This document shows, one piece after another, positions 41,783-52,009 of a DNA stretch of 64,000 bases. The stretch lies in the NCBI GenBank assembly GCA_002483285.1, contig DLHP01000030.1:62001-126000 (forward strand), read 5' to 3'. The DNA is from Flavobacterium sp. UBA7665 (GTDB lineage Bacteria > Bacteroidota > Bacteroidia > Flavobacteriales > Flavobacteriaceae). The position numbers were made by a program, and so were the translations under genes. Each line of letters opens with the position of its first letter. Position 1 is the first letter of the stretch. Under the pieces are notes generated by a model. It saw nothing but the letters and a program-made list of their open reading frames with translations, did no database searches and was not told the origin of the DNA.

Positions 41783-44046
41783 AGATCAAAGACATAGTCA
41801 ACCGCGATATCGTCAACCTGACCAACTGCGAGCACGAACCCATACACATTCCCGGCAGCATACAGCCGCACGGTTTTTTATTGGGCCTTGGGCTTGAGGA
41901 TTTTGGCATTGACTATTGCAGTGCAAATACCACCGAATTTATTGGCTTCACGCCTGCCCAACTGCTCGGAAAGAACTTTGGGGAAGCTTTTGGCGCCGAA
42001 CCACTTTTAAAACTAACAGATTATATCGCCGGCCAGCTTTTGCTATCGGCAACACCGCTGAAGTTAGGACTCAGCAACCGTCATTTTTTATGTACAGTAC
42101 ACCGCAGTGCCGAAACCTATATCGTAGAAGCCGAGCCTATCGTAGAAGCGCAAAAGGTACAAGCCGACGTGTACAACCAAACCTCGCAATTCCTCTCCTA
42201 TATGCACGACACGCATTCGTTGCAGGAACTTTGCGCGATGGTAGCCAAAGGGACGCGGGAAGTGACCGGTTATGACCGTGTCATGATTTATCGATTTGAT
42301 CGCGATTACAACGGCGAAGTTTTTGCAGAAAGCGTGCGCGATGACCTCGAACCGTTCCTGGGGCTTCATTATCCGCATACCGATATTCCGGTGCAAGCCA
42401 GGGAATTGTATATGAAAAACCTGTTGAGGCTGATTGCCGATATCAATTATACGCCGGTGCCGATTTTTACCATCGACGACCTTGAAAACAAAAACCTCGA
42501 CCTGAGCTTATCCATACTGCGCAGCACCTCGCCCATCCATGTGCAGTATTTGCAAAATATGGGTGTCGGCGCCACACTCACCATTTCGCTGATTTACCAG
42601 AAAAAACTATGGGGACTGATTGCGTGTCACCATTATTCGCCAAAAAACCTGAGTCCCGAGATCCGCTTGGCAGCGCAACTTCAGGGGCATTTCATCACTT
42701 CGCAGATCCATGTGCGCCAATCCAATGAAGAATATGAGGTGGCGCGCAAAGTGAATCTGGCGCTCGAAAAACTCAACGGAATGTCATTTGCGCCTACCGA
42801 AGCATCGTTTGAAGCCATTGCCAACGAACCACACCTGTTGCAATTGTGTAATGCTACGGGCGTTTCTATTGTGTTTGACGGCGTGGTGTATAAGAACGGT
42901 GAAACGCCTTCGGACGCCGATGTGCTGAAACTCTCGCAATGGTTGTCCTCGCATGCCTATAGCGCTGGTTTTTACACCGACAAACTCATAGACCATTACC
43001 CCGAATTCGACGAATGTCTGGCGGTGTCGGGGATTGTTTACTTCGCGCTCGCGGGCGATCCCAACAATGGCATCATTTGGTACCGTCCGGAAACGCTCAC
43101 AGAAGTAAACTGGGCGGGCGATCCGGCGAAAGCCATTATAAAAGATGAAAAAGGATTGTCACCCCGAAATTCTTTTGGGCTTTGGAAGGAAATCGTCAAA
43201 TGCCAAAGCAAACCCTGGCTGCAACCCGAGCTTAACGCATCGGCCAACTACGCGCACATTTTGCAAAAACAAGTGAATTACCTGCTCGTGAGCTGCGAGG
43301 AAGAACGCTACCGCAAACTCAGCGAAGTGTTGCATGAAACCAATTCTGAGCTCGAGAACATCAACTGGATCAGTACGCATGATTTGCAGGAACCGTTGCG
43401 CAAAATCCAGCTGATTTCGTCGCGCATACTGGATCGGGATGAAGTGTCTGAAGGTGTTTCGGAATCAATCAAGCGCATGAACAATTCGGCCAACCGGATG
43501 CAGAACCTGCTCATTGACATCCTCAAATACACGCGCATCAAACACAACGATGCTTCGTTTGAGACGATTGAAACACTGCCAATATTGGAAAGCGCCATTG
43601 CCGACCTCGCCGAAATGATCCACGAAAAACAAGCCGTGATTACAATGGGTGCGATGCCGGTAATTAAAGGAGTACCGTTTTTACTCAAGCAATTGTTTTC
43701 TAATATCGTGCTGAATTCGCTCAAATATGTGGCCGACGGAACGGTTCCGCACATCAGGATAGAAGCGTCGCAAATATCGGTCAATGCCGACTTTATGGGC
43801 GAACCCGAAAAACGCTACCACACCATTTCTTTTATTGACAATGGGATTGGCTTTGAGCAAAAATTCGTAGACTCGATCTTTAATATCTTCTCGCGTTTGC
43901 ATTCGCAGTCTGAGTACCAAGGCTCTGGAATAGGGCTGGCGCTTTGCAAAAAAATCATGCAGGCACACCAAGGATTTATCGTGGCCAAATCACAACTGGG
44001 ACAAGGCGCCACGTTCACACTGTACTTTCCCGAAGTGGTGTTATAA
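41779..44046 (+). CDS. Bacteriophytochrome histidine kinase
   Basis: 755 aa. PAS-GAF-PHY core then HisKA and HATPase_c. The chromophore-binding Cys17 lies N-terminal of the PAS domain, as in biliverdin-type phytochromes. YPHTDIP (DIP 202-204), SPIHVQYLQNMGV and ACHHYSPK line the pocket. The PHY tongue has PRNSF at 462-466, the canonical PRxSF motif. Phospho-acceptor His534 is in STHDLQEPLRKI; GSGIGLALCKKIM is in the ATPase. A red/far-red sensor with a self-supplied chromophore via the upstream heme oxygenase. Confidence 0.95.
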   Translation: MKIKDIVNRDIVNLTNCEHEPIHIPGSIQPHGFLLGLGLEDFGIDYCSANTTEFIGFTPAQLLGKNFGEAFGAEPLLKLTDYIAGQLLLSATPLKLGLSNRHFLCTVHRSAETYIVEAEPIVEAQKVQADVYNQTSQFLSYMHDTHSLQELCAMVAKGTREVTGYDRVMIYRFDRDYNGEVFAESVRDDLEPFLGLHYPHTDIPVQARELYMKNLLRLIADINYTPVPIFTIDDLENKNLDLSLSILRSTSPIHVQYLQNMGVGATLTISLIYQKKLWGLIACHHYSPKNLSPEIRLAAQLQGHFITSQIHVRQSNEEYEVARKVNLALEKLNGMSFAPTEASFEAIANEPHLLQLCNATGVSIVFDGVVYKNGETPSDADVLKLSQWLSSHAYSAGFYTDKLIDHYPEFDECLAVSGIVYFALAGDPNNGIIWYRPETLTEVNWAGDPAKAIIKDEKGLSPRNSFGLWKEIVKCQSKPWLQPELNASANYAHILQKQVNYLLVSCEEERYRKLSEVLHETNSELENINWISTHDLQEPLRKIQLISSRILDRDEVSEGVSESIKRMNNSANRMQNLLIDILKYTRIKHNDASFETIETLPILESAIADLAEMIHEKQAVITMGAMPVIKGVPFLLKQLFSNIVLNSLKYVADGTVPHIRIEASQISVNADFMGEPEKRYHTISFIDNGIGFEQKFVDSIFNIFSRLHSQSEYQGSGIGLALCKKIMQAHQGFIVAKSQLGQGATFTLYFPEVVL

Positions 44047-44235
44047 CAGTAAGAAAATTCAACTTCTCGACTTAAATAATCCGCTAAATTTTAGCAGTTT
44101 ACCGATTTTTCGTGTTAGTTGCGGAAAATTTTAGGAGGTATAGATTGATTTGGGTTAATATTGGCAAATATTCTGAATTTAACGATATGGTAACATGGAG
44201 TTAACTACGAATCGGAAAGATAACCCCAATAATCT

Positions 44236-46650
44236 ATGCCAAAGACTGACCAACAATTAAAGAGCAATGACTGTGGTGTAAGCGCCATCAAGACTGTTTT
44301 CAACATTTTTGAAAAGAATATCTCGCGCAAATACATCGAGGAGCGTATTCCGCTGGACCAAAAGGGTTCACGCGTGTCTGACTTAAAAGACTTTTTCGAC
44401 GAAAACGGATTCAGGGCCGAGTTTAAACTCCTCGACGCCAATTACATCGAAGGCAATGAAGCCGCGATTGAAACGCTATTCCCATTCATTTTACAGGTAA
44501 AACACAAAAGCAGCCACCGTTATGTGGTTGTGAGTGAAATGAAAGGCAAGAAGTTTCGGGTTTTTGATCCTGCAAAAGGCAGCCAATATTTCCTCACTTT
44601 ACAGGAAATCAAAAACCGATCGATGCACAACAAGCACGATTGGGATTTGGTAGAAACCGAGGACAAGATTCTGGCGGTTTGCTCGGATGACCTTAAAGAA
44701 TACAACATCAATTTCTCGGAAGCTTTGATTGACAACGGCCACGCCACACTATTCAATAAGCTCACCTATTTCAAATACCTCAGGGAGAGTTTTGGGTTCA
44801 AGGATGCCGAAGCCGAGAAAAACTTTTTATACGATTTATTAAAGAACCAGGAAATATCGGCGGTTCCGAGCAATTTCAAGACGCTCGAACTAGAAAAAGG
44901 GAAAATCCGCAACAACTCGCCGCTCGTGCTTACCGTGCAGCCTGCTTTTGAAAACGAGACGCCGGTAACTTACCCGTCAGAAGACAAACGAAGCCTGTAC
45001 TGGCAACTGTTCAAGCAATTGGGCGAATACAAAAAACTCTGGTACGTTTACATCTTTGCCGCTTTGTTTTCGGCTACGACCGCACAGATTGCCGTTTTCA
45101 CCAACCAGATATTGATTGATAACGTTTTGCCAACTTACAACATCAATACTTTGATATTGTTTGCCATTGGCTTGGGTGTGTATAAGATTTTCGATTTGTT
45201 CACGACCCTTTATAAAAATTTCGTGAGCATGCATTTGGGCAACGCGCTCGACCGTTATTTCTTGTTTTCATTTGACCAGAAAATCAACAACTCTTCGCTG
45301 GCTTACATCCACTCGTATAAAAAAGGCGATTTGATGGAACGTGTAAGCGATTCGATGAAACTCAAGACATTCTTCATGAAATTCTTCACCGGGATTTTGG
45401 TAGACATCAGCGTGTCGGTTTACTCGTTATGCATCCTGTTTTTTATTGATAAGATGTTGACTTTGATTGTGGCCGCGGTGATGGTTTCATTTGTGTTCTG
45501 GTTTAAGTTCATCACGCCGTACCTCAAGCAGAATGAGCGTTTGCGTTACATCCGCAAGGCCGATTTTATCTCCAGGATGATGGAAAAAGTAGAAGGCATC
45601 CAAGTGATTAAAAGCTTTAAAATAGAACGGTTCCACTCCAATAAAATCTATTCGAGTATCAATGAATATCTCAGGATACAACTTAGGAACGGCTATGTGG
45701 ATTTGATCAACAAGTTCGTGGTGGCTATGATTATCATCTTTTCTTCGTTGCTGATTGTGGTGTTTTTGACCAAATCGGCGATTGAGACGCAGATCATCAC
45801 TTTGGGACAGATTGTGACTTTCATTGCCTTGTCTTCTAAGATTTTCTCGTCGCTCAAAGGCATCCTGGACGACAACATGACCTTGCAGGAAAACGAGGTG
45901 ATTTTGCGCAGGTACCTCGATTTTGACGAAGAGGGAAACACCACTTCTAACAAAGGCATCAAGGATTTTGAAATCGAGAAGATAGAGTTCCAGGGCATTC
46001 ATTATGGTTATTTGCCGCATGAGATGATCTTAAAAGACATCAACCTCAAAATCAAGAAAGGCGAGAAAATCAAGATTGAGGGACAAAACGGTTCGGGAAA
46101 ATCTACTTTTAGTAAAATCCTGACTACGCTGTACCATCCGCAATCGGGATCGATACTGATCAACAACCGCGACAAAAAATTCTACGACGCCGAGAAAATG
46201 GGCGAAAAGATTTTGCTCGTAACCAATGAGGACATCCTGTTCAATGATACGATATACAACAATATCGCTTTGGGGAAAGAAATTGAGTTGTCTAAAATAC
46301 TAGACCTGGCCAAAGACATCAATTTTTACGATTTCATCGCCTCCAAAGAAGACGGTCTGGAGTTTGTCATCAATGAAAACGGCAAAAACCTTTCAACGGG
46401 ACAGCGCAAGAAAATCCTGTTGTTGCGCGCGCTCTTTGCACAGACCGAATTGATTATCCTCGATGAAGTGCTCTCGGGCATGGACATCGAATCACGAAAT
46501 AAGGTAGAAAGCCTGATCAATGAGGACCATTCTAAAACGTTCATCATCATTTCGCACGAACCCATCAACAACATCAAATTCACCAAAAAATACAAAATTA
46601 CCAATGGAGAACTCTACGTACTACAACACGAGGTCGATCAACTTTATTAA
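44236..46650 (+). CDS. Peptidase-containing ABC transporter (C39 peptidase-permease-ATPase)
   Basis: 804 aa. The N-terminal C39 peptidase has an intact triad (Cys13 in SNDCGVSAIKT, His94 in SSHRYVV, Asp111 in VFDPAKG), so it should cleave leader peptides, usually after double glycine. An extra ~110-aa linker (about 150-260) lies before the membrane domain (about 265-540, six helices). ATPase: Walker A GQNGSGKST at 616-624, signature LSTGQRKK, LIILDEV. It exports bacteriocin-like or other small peptides across the inner membrane. It leads an operon with HlyD and TolC partners. No GG-leader substrate gene was found nearby. Confidence 0.93.
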   Translation: MPKTDQQLKSNDCGVSAIKTVFNIFEKNISRKYIEERIPLDQKGSRVSDLKDFFDENGFRAEFKLLDANYIEGNEAAIETLFPFILQVKHKSSHRYVVVSEMKGKKFRVFDPAKGSQYFLTLQEIKNRSMHNKHDWDLVETEDKILAVCSDDLKEYNINFSEALIDNGHATLFNKLTYFKYLRESFGFKDAEAEKNFLYDLLKNQEISAVPSNFKTLELEKGKIRNNSPLVLTVQPAFENETPVTYPSEDKRSLYWQLFKQLGEYKKLWYVYIFAALFSATTAQIAVFTNQILIDNVLPTYNINTLILFAIGLGVYKIFDLFTTLYKNFVSMHLGNALDRYFLFSFDQKINNSSLAYIHSYKKGDLMERVSDSMKLKTFFMKFFTGILVDISVSVYSLCILFFIDKMLTLIVAAVMVSFVFWFKFITPYLKQNERLRYIRKADFISRMMEKVEGIQVIKSFKIERFHSNKIYSSINEYLRIQLRNGYVDLINKFVVAMIIIFSSLLIVVFLTKSAIETQIITLGQIVTFIALSSKIFSSLKGILDDNMTLQENEVILRRYLDFDEEGNTTSNKGIKDFEIEKIEFQGIHYGYLPHEMILKDINLKIKKGEKIKIEGQNGSGKSTFSKILTTLYHPQSGSILINNRDKKFYDAEKMGEKILLVTNEDILFNDTIYNNIALGKEIELSKILDLAKDINFYDFIASKEDGLEFVINENGKNLSTGQRKKILLLRALFAQTELIILDEVLSGMDIESRNKVESLINEDHSKTFIIISHEPINNIKFTKKYKITNGELYVLQHEVDQLY

Positions 46651-47833
46651 GGTCCTGCACCGGATCCTGGTAGCGTTCCTGATCATTGTAGTGGTTTTAA
46701 TTTTTGCCCTGAGATTAAACGATACCGTAAGTTTCAAAGAAGGACAAATTTTTTCTGACACACCGCAATTAAAAATCAACGCGCCCAATGAGGTTAAAGT
46801 CCTCAAGGTTGCCGTCAAGGAAGGACAAGAAGTTAAGAAAGGCGATACGATTTTCGTACTCGAAAACAAGAAGACCAAATCGGACTATGAGATTTTGAAT
46901 ACCGATGTGGCCTCTATGGAAAACAAAATTGTAATCATCCGCAAGCTGATTGCCAATACCGTCGAGCGGAAGAAAGCACTCGCACACCTATTGCGCATCC
47001 AATCCAGGATCTACAAAACCGACCGCAAAAAGGCAGCCCAGCAAATCCAGTGGCTCAACAACAAACTCAATTTGTCGTCGCAACAGACCACGATCCTGAC
47101 CGATAAGTTCAAGACCGACTCGCTGTTGTATGCCAAAGGCGCGATTTCTAAATACGAAATGACCGATACCAAGGCGCGCAACCTCGACGATAAGAAAAGC
47201 CAAGCCGACGTCAAGTCGACCTTTTCTGAAAAGAACTACGATTTTGAAAACCTGGCCAACAATTACAGCCGCACCAAAAATGACCTGACGCGCAGCATAA
47301 TCGATGTAGACAACCAGATCCACAACTACGAGCGCGATATTGTAGAACTGCAGATGCAAATCAAGGACGGCCAATCGAATTTGGGTTATGTCGCCGACGA
47401 GATGCAAAAGCTTGTAGTGGTATCGCCCATTGACGGTACCGTTTCTAACCTTTTCAACGCAAGGCAAAATACACAAATCGTAAACAAAGGCGATTTGCTC
47501 ACGATCATAGCGCCCAAAAAAGAGAAATTTTATGCCAAGGTTATCCTTAAGGAAGAAGATCTTGCTTATGTTGAAAAAGGACAGGAAATCAACCTCAAGC
47601 TTGATGCTTACAACTATTATCGCTATGGAGCGATTAAAGGAAAAATCACTTATGTATCGCCGTCGGATGTGGATAAGACATTTTACTGTCTGGCCAACAT
47701 CAACAAATACAATCCAAACATCAACCTCAAAGCCGGTTATATGCTTAGAGGAGAGGTGATCATTGAACGCATGCAACTTTTTGAGTACATCATGAAAAAA
47801 CTGTTCAATAAAGTGGGCAATAGCGTTAGTTAG
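46604..47833 (+). CDS. HlyD-family membrane-fusion protein
   Basis: 409 aa from the ATG at 46604 (MENSTYYNTRSINFIKVLHR), overlapping the ABC gene by 47 bp; an earlier frame start inside the ABC gene is less likely. One N-terminal membrane helix (about 16-37), a lipoyl-like KINAPNEVKVLKVAVKEGQEVKKGDTIFVLENKK, long coiled-coil hairpin (about 100-290), then the second lipoyl half VVSPIDGTVSNLFNARQNTQIVNKGDLLTIIAPKK and a beta barrel. It bridges the ABC exporter to TolC. Confidence 0.92.
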   Translation: MENSTYYNTRSINFIKVLHRILVAFLIIVVVLIFALRLNDTVSFKEGQIFSDTPQLKINAPNEVKVLKVAVKEGQEVKKGDTIFVLENKKTKSDYEILNTDVASMENKIVIIRKLIANTVERKKALAHLLRIQSRIYKTDRKKAAQQIQWLNNKLNLSSQQTTILTDKFKTDSLLYAKGAISKYEMTDTKARNLDDKKSQADVKSTFSEKNYDFENLANNYSRTKNDLTRSIIDVDNQIHNYERDIVELQMQIKDGQSNLGYVADEMQKLVVVSPIDGTVSNLFNARQNTQIVNKGDLLTIIAPKKEKFYAKVILKEEDLAYVEKGQEINLKLDAYNYYRYGAIKGKITYVSPSDVDKTFYCLANINKYNPNINLKAGYMLRGEVIIERMQLFEYIMKKLFNKVGNSVS

Positions 47834-47835
47834 GT

Positions 47836-49143
47836 ATGAAAAAGATTTTGTTAATAGCTGCGCTCGCTTGTAGCTGCATATGTTTTTCACAAGAAGCGAT
47901 GACCTTCCAGGATTGTCTGGATTTGGCTTTGCAAAACAACCTGGAGCTCAAATCCGCAGCCTACGATCAGGAAAATGCAGCCTATCAATACAAAGCCAGT
48001 TACGGAAAGTTGCTGCCGAGTGTTGCAGCGCAGGCCGAAAACAAGAATACCTGGGGACGCGAAATCGATCCCAACACCAACCTTTACGTCAACGAACAAT
48101 TGCGCACGTACTCGGGCTCAATCAACGCGAATTTTAATTTGTTTTCGGGTTTTGAAGCCATCAATACCATTAAGCGCAACAAACAGGAAATGAATATCAA
48201 TCGCGCCAATATAGAGCGTGTTCGGTACAATGTGACCATCGATCTGGCGCAAAAGTTCATCACCATTTTGTATTTGCAGGATGTGATCCTGGCCAACGAA
48301 GACCAGATTCAATCGAGCACCAAGCAACTCGAGCTCGCCGAGCTTAAGTTCAATTCGGGTGTGATTTCTGAAAGCGAAGTCTTTAAGGTCAAATCGCAAA
48401 AAGCCACCGAAGAATTAACCTTGCTCACCAACCAAAACCACCTTACCGACAATTTGATCAGCCTCAAGCAGCTCATGAACCTGCCGCTTGAACAAGAAAT
48501 AGTTTTGCTAAAACCCAAGCTCGAGATTAATGAGAATGTGGCTTTGGCAGAAAACCAGTTTTCGATCATCAACAAGGCAATCGAAATCAATCCGTCGTAT
48601 GCTATGAGCCTTTACAGGGAAAAAGCGGCGCGCGCCGAACTCGGTATTGCGCGTTCGGTACGTTATCCTACGTTGGGCATGCGCCTTACTTTGGGCGACA
48701 ACATGACATACAGCGACACCTATTACAAAGACCAGCTCGATGCCAATCTTTCTAAGGCATTGCGGTTTACACTAACCATCCCGATTTTCAACCAGTTTGA
48801 GGATTTTGCAAAAATCAAATCGTTTAAAATCAACTACAAGCAGTCTAAACTCGATACGCAAATCATGCGCAACCAACTGTCTAAAGAGGTCCTCAAAGCG
48901 ATTACCGACACCAAAACATCGATCAAGAAAAACGAATCCTCGTCTATTGCGTTTGAATTTTCGAAGAAAAGTTATGAGGCCGATGCGTTGAAATTCCAAC
49001 TCGGAAAAATCAACATTAACGAGCTTAACACCACCAAGATGATGTTCAACAAATCGCAGGCAGAACTCATCCAATCCAGCTACGAACTGCTATTCAACAA
49101 CGCACTCATTAAATTTTACCTCGGCGAAGCCTTTTCGCTTTAA
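47836..49143 (+). CDS. TolC-family outer-membrane channel
   Basis: 435 aa, Sec signal peptide or lipoprotein-like start (MKKILLIAALACSCICFSQ). Outer-membrane efflux protein repeats: MTFQDCLDLALQNNLELKSAAYDQENAAYQYKASYGKLLPS and later LAELKFNSGVISESEVFKVKSQ. Starts 2 nt after HlyD. Exit channel of the peptide-export system. Confidence 0.93.
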   Translation: MKKILLIAALACSCICFSQEAMTFQDCLDLALQNNLELKSAAYDQENAAYQYKASYGKLLPSVAAQAENKNTWGREIDPNTNLYVNEQLRTYSGSINANFNLFSGFEAINTIKRNKQEMNINRANIERVRYNVTIDLAQKFITILYLQDVILANEDQIQSSTKQLELAELKFNSGVISESEVFKVKSQKATEELTLLTNQNHLTDNLISLKQLMNLPLEQEIVLLKPKLEINENVALAENQFSIINKAIEINPSYAMSLYREKAARAELGIARSVRYPTLGMRLTLGDNMTYSDTYYKDQLDANLSKALRFTLTIPIFNQFEDFAKIKSFKINYKQSKLDTQIMRNQLSKEVLKAITDTKTSIKKNESSSIAFEFSKKSYEADALKFQLGKININELNTTKMMFNKSQAELIQSSYELLFNNALIKFYLGEAFSL

Positions 49144-49162
49144 GCTTTATAGGGTTTTTGAT

Positions 49163-49170
49163 TATATTTG
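49163..49170 (+). promoter_or_regulatory. Putative -7 box (TATATTTG) for the O-antigen-ligase-like gene
   Basis: Exact TAnnTTTG, 15 bp before the ATG at 49186. It overlaps a TTG at 49168 that is therefore unlikely to be the start. Confidence 0.5.
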
Positions 49171-49185
49171 GGCGTATCCAAACCC

Positions 49186-51177
49186 ATGACCATGCCACGC
49201 AACCCAACCGGATGGCTTTACCTGTCCTTTTTGATTTTGCTTCCGTTTGCGTATTCAAAAGCCACTGTTGATCCGGCTTTGATGCCCAGGCAGTTGTTTC
49301 TGGGACTTTTCCTGGTCGTGCTGTCGCTTCTGGTTGTTTTTAAAAAATGGACTCTGCCGTTGCTATCCTGGAAACATCCACTTTCTTTATCCGTTGGGAT
49401 TTACCTGTTGTTTTCGTTGTTGGGGTTTGTCGCCAATCCGTTTACTGCCGAAAGCCATGCGGTGCTGTCTAAACTTTTGCTGCTTTTTGGATTTTTATTC
49501 CTGACCATTGCCTTGCTTCGAGACAAAACCATCAGTACCAAAGATTTGATTCTTTCAGGAATTGGATTTGGAATGGTGGCCATTGGTTCGGCCGCAGTAC
49601 AACTGTTTGAGAAATCGGTTGTGGGAAACCAAAACCTGTTCCGCAAGATTGAAATCATCACGGGTTTATTTGCCAATAAAAACCTGCTCGCCTCTGTGTT
49701 GTTCCTTTGCCTGCCTTTCTTTTTGATGGGATTGCAATTGTCGAAGAAAATCAGGTGGATCAGCATTTTTGGGATGGGTTTGGCGGTTTTCATCCTTTTG
49801 ATCATCCGTACACGGACGGTTTTGGCGGCTTTGCTCCTCCTCGTCCTTATCCTACTCTACTACTATCTAAGGAATCGTTTTAAAGTAAAACCGGCTTACC
49901 TTGTCGTGTGTGCGTTGCTCCTCGTTACCGGACTACTGCTGGTGGTTGAGATCCCAAAAGCAGACAAAGAAACACAGCCCGATATTGCTACCCATTATGC
50001 CAACCGTATTTTTGAAACCGGCACGCTCGAATCGCGACTGCTGTATTGGGAACATTCGTTGGCCATGGCAAAAGACCATCCTTTTTTGGGCGTGGGTCTT
50101 GGCAACTGGCAGGTAGCATTCCCAAAATATGGGCTGGAAAACCTTAACGAATTCGAGATATCCAACGGAACCCAAACCTTACAGCGCGCCCACAATGATT
50201 TTCTGCAAGTGCTTTGTGAAAGCGGTTTTTTGGCACTAATTGGTTACCTGCTGATTTTTCTTGTGATGGGTTACCGGCTGATTTTACTGATTTCAAAATC
50301 AGAAACGACGGCACAAAAATGGCAGGCAGTATACCTGTTCGGCGGGTTGTCGGGTTATGCGCTGATTGCTTTGCTCGACTTTCCGATGGAGCGCATAGAA
50401 CACCAGGTTTTGCTGATGCTGATTTTGGCGATAGCTGCCTTTGCTACTGATAAAGATCGCACAATCGAACCAACGAAAAATTCCCAGCGTTGGCCGGTAT
50501 ACGTGCTGATTGTGGTCGCTTTTTACTCGGCCACCGTGGCGGGCTTTCGTTTTTATGGAGAGAAGCAAACATGGCTCTTGTACGAGGCAAAGGCAAAGTC
50601 CCAATGGAACGATCTGCTTTTTCACGCCAATGCTGCGCAAAGCCGCTTTTACGCGATCGACCCCACGAGCATCCCAATCGATTGGTACAAAGGCAATGCC
50701 TACTTTGGCAGAAATGAACTCACAGAAAGCATTAAGTCGTTTGAAAGCGCGTATGCCATTGCTCCCTACCAAATCCAGGTCATCAACAACCTCGCGACGG
50801 CCTATCGCATTGGCGGCCAAAACGAAAAAGCCGAAACGTTCTACAAAGAAGCTTTACGGATTTCTCCTCCTTTCGAAGAAGCGCGGCTCAACCTGGCGGC
50901 GTTGTATTTTAGCAATAAAGAATTTACTGAAGCCTTTGAAACCATAGATAAGATGGACATCGATACAGAAAACCAACGGTATCCGAAGGTTTTGGTGCCC
51001 ATACTGGCGCATGAACTCAATCGAATACTGGCCAAACAGGCCGACGCCGCACTATCCAAAAAAGTGGCCGAAAAAATCACAAAAAGCGAGCAAATCATCA
51101 GGCTGTATCGCAATTCGCGACGGGAAAAAGTGAGTTTTGAGGCGTATGTGACCGATCCCAATGGGATATTTCGATAG
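49186..51177 (+). CDS. O-antigen ligase/polymerase-like membrane protein with TPR tail
   Basis: 663 aa from the ATG at 49186 (another at 49192). About ten to twelve hydrophobic helices; Wzy_C-type region with RLLYWEHSLAMAKDHPFLGVGLGNWQVAFPKYG and TQTLQRAHNDFLQVLCESGFLALIGY. The C-terminal ~200 residues carry TPR-like repeats (FHANAAQSRFYAIDPTSIPIDWYKGNAYFGRNELTESIKSFESAYAIAP). It may polymerise or ligate surface polysaccharide or glycan; flavobacteria also use such proteins for protein O-glycosylation. No glycan genes adjoin it. Confidence 0.85.
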   Translation: MTMPRNPTGWLYLSFLILLPFAYSKATVDPALMPRQLFLGLFLVVLSLLVVFKKWTLPLLSWKHPLSLSVGIYLLFSLLGFVANPFTAESHAVLSKLLLLFGFLFLTIALLRDKTISTKDLILSGIGFGMVAIGSAAVQLFEKSVVGNQNLFRKIEIITGLFANKNLLASVLFLCLPFFLMGLQLSKKIRWISIFGMGLAVFILLIIRTRTVLAALLLLVLILLYYYLRNRFKVKPAYLVVCALLLVTGLLLVVEIPKADKETQPDIATHYANRIFETGTLESRLLYWEHSLAMAKDHPFLGVGLGNWQVAFPKYGLENLNEFEISNGTQTLQRAHNDFLQVLCESGFLALIGYLLIFLVMGYRLILLISKSETTAQKWQAVYLFGGLSGYALIALLDFPMERIEHQVLLMLILAIAAFATDKDRTIEPTKNSQRWPVYVLIVVAFYSATVAGFRFYGEKQTWLLYEAKAKSQWNDLLFHANAAQSRFYAIDPTSIPIDWYKGNAYFGRNELTESIKSFESAYAIAPYQIQVINNLATAYRIGGQNEKAETFYKEALRISPPFEEARLNLAALYFSNKEFTEAFETIDKMDIDTENQRYPKVLVPILAHELNRILAKQADAALSKKVAEKITKSEQIIRLYRNSRREKVSFEAYVTDPNGIFR

Positions 51178-51185
51178 CCCGCGAC

Positions 51186-51914
51186 TCAATACAGCATCTT
51201 GATTGCCTTGATATCGTATTCTTTAATGTTGTCGTCTTCAAGTAAAAGCCGCAGTTTGCCGGTTGCCGAAACGCCTTGGATGATGCCCATGAAACGTACT
51301 CCTTCTGCGGTTTCGAATGGCATCGGAATCCCTTTTTTGAACAAATTTTCCTCGTAAGCTTCGGTCATTTTTTGAGCGTCAAGCGACCAGGCGTCGATGC
51401 TTTTTTTGAGGTTTTCTACAACCGAAACCAATAGGGCATCTTTGTCAAAAAAGGCATTTGTTATAAGCCTTAGTGAACTCGCCTGCGGCAATCCTTCAAA
51501 ATTTTCCTGATTGACATTGAGGCCTAAACCAATGACAGACACAATCTGCCCATCGCTTTTGAGACTATTTTCAATTAAAATACCGGCGATTTTCTTGTTG
51601 CCTGACAGAATGTCGTTTGGCCATTTAATGCTCAATTGCGGGATTTCTAGCTGGCGTAGCGTGTCGATTACGGCTACCGAAAAGACGATATTGAGTTCAA
51701 ACAACCGAGAAGCGTCAGCAACAAAATCATTTACCAACACACTCATCGTTAGGTTTTTACCAACTTCTGAATTCCATTTCGCCCCCATTTGACCTTTGCC
51801 TTTGGTTTGGTTGTCGGTCGAGACTACGGTAAAATCTTCAAGGTTCCCGGCCTGCGATAACGCCTTAAGGTAATCGTTGGTGGAGTCAATGGCATCAAGT
51901 TTGACTAATCGCAT
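51186..51914 (-). CDS. birA: Biotin--[acetyl-CoA-carboxylase] ligase
   Basis: 242 aa, the short form without the HTH repressor domain. DSTNDYLKALSQ, KGKGQMGAKWNSEVGKNLTMSVL (the GRGRxGR-equivalent here KGKGQMGA) and LSIKWPNDILSGNKKIAGILIE identify it. It attaches biotin to carrier proteins; lacking the HTH, it cannot repress bio genes as in E. coli. Divergent from rsfS. Confidence 0.95.
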   Translation of the reverse strand: MRLVKLDAIDSTNDYLKALSQAGNLEDFTVVSTDNQTKGKGQMGAKWNSEVGKNLTMSVLVNDFVADASRLFELNIVFSVAVIDTLRQLEIPQLSIKWPNDILSGNKKIAGILIENSLKSDGQIVSVIGLGLNVNQENFEGLPQASSLRLITNAFFDKDALLVSVVENLKKSIDAWSLDAQKMTEAYEENLFKKGIPMPFETAEGVRFMGIIQGVSATGKLRLLLEDDNIKEYDIKAIKMLY

Positions 51915-51979
51915 CAGTAACTAATTTTGAAACAAGATTTAATCTTGTGTTAAGGTTCAAAATTAACCACAAAAAATGA

Positions 51980-51987
51980 TAACTTTG
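51980..51987 (+). promoter_or_regulatory. Putative -7 box (TAACTTTG) for rsfS-ftsH
   Basis: Exact TAnnTTTG, 22 bp before the rsfS ATG in the 95-bp divergent region with birA. Confidence 0.5.
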
Positions 51988-52009
51988 CAAACTTATATAA
52001 AATTATTAA

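Noticed and set aside
44047..44235. Possible GG-leader peptide gene before the C39 exporter
   Set aside because: No open frame with a double-glycine leader was found in this 189-bp gap.
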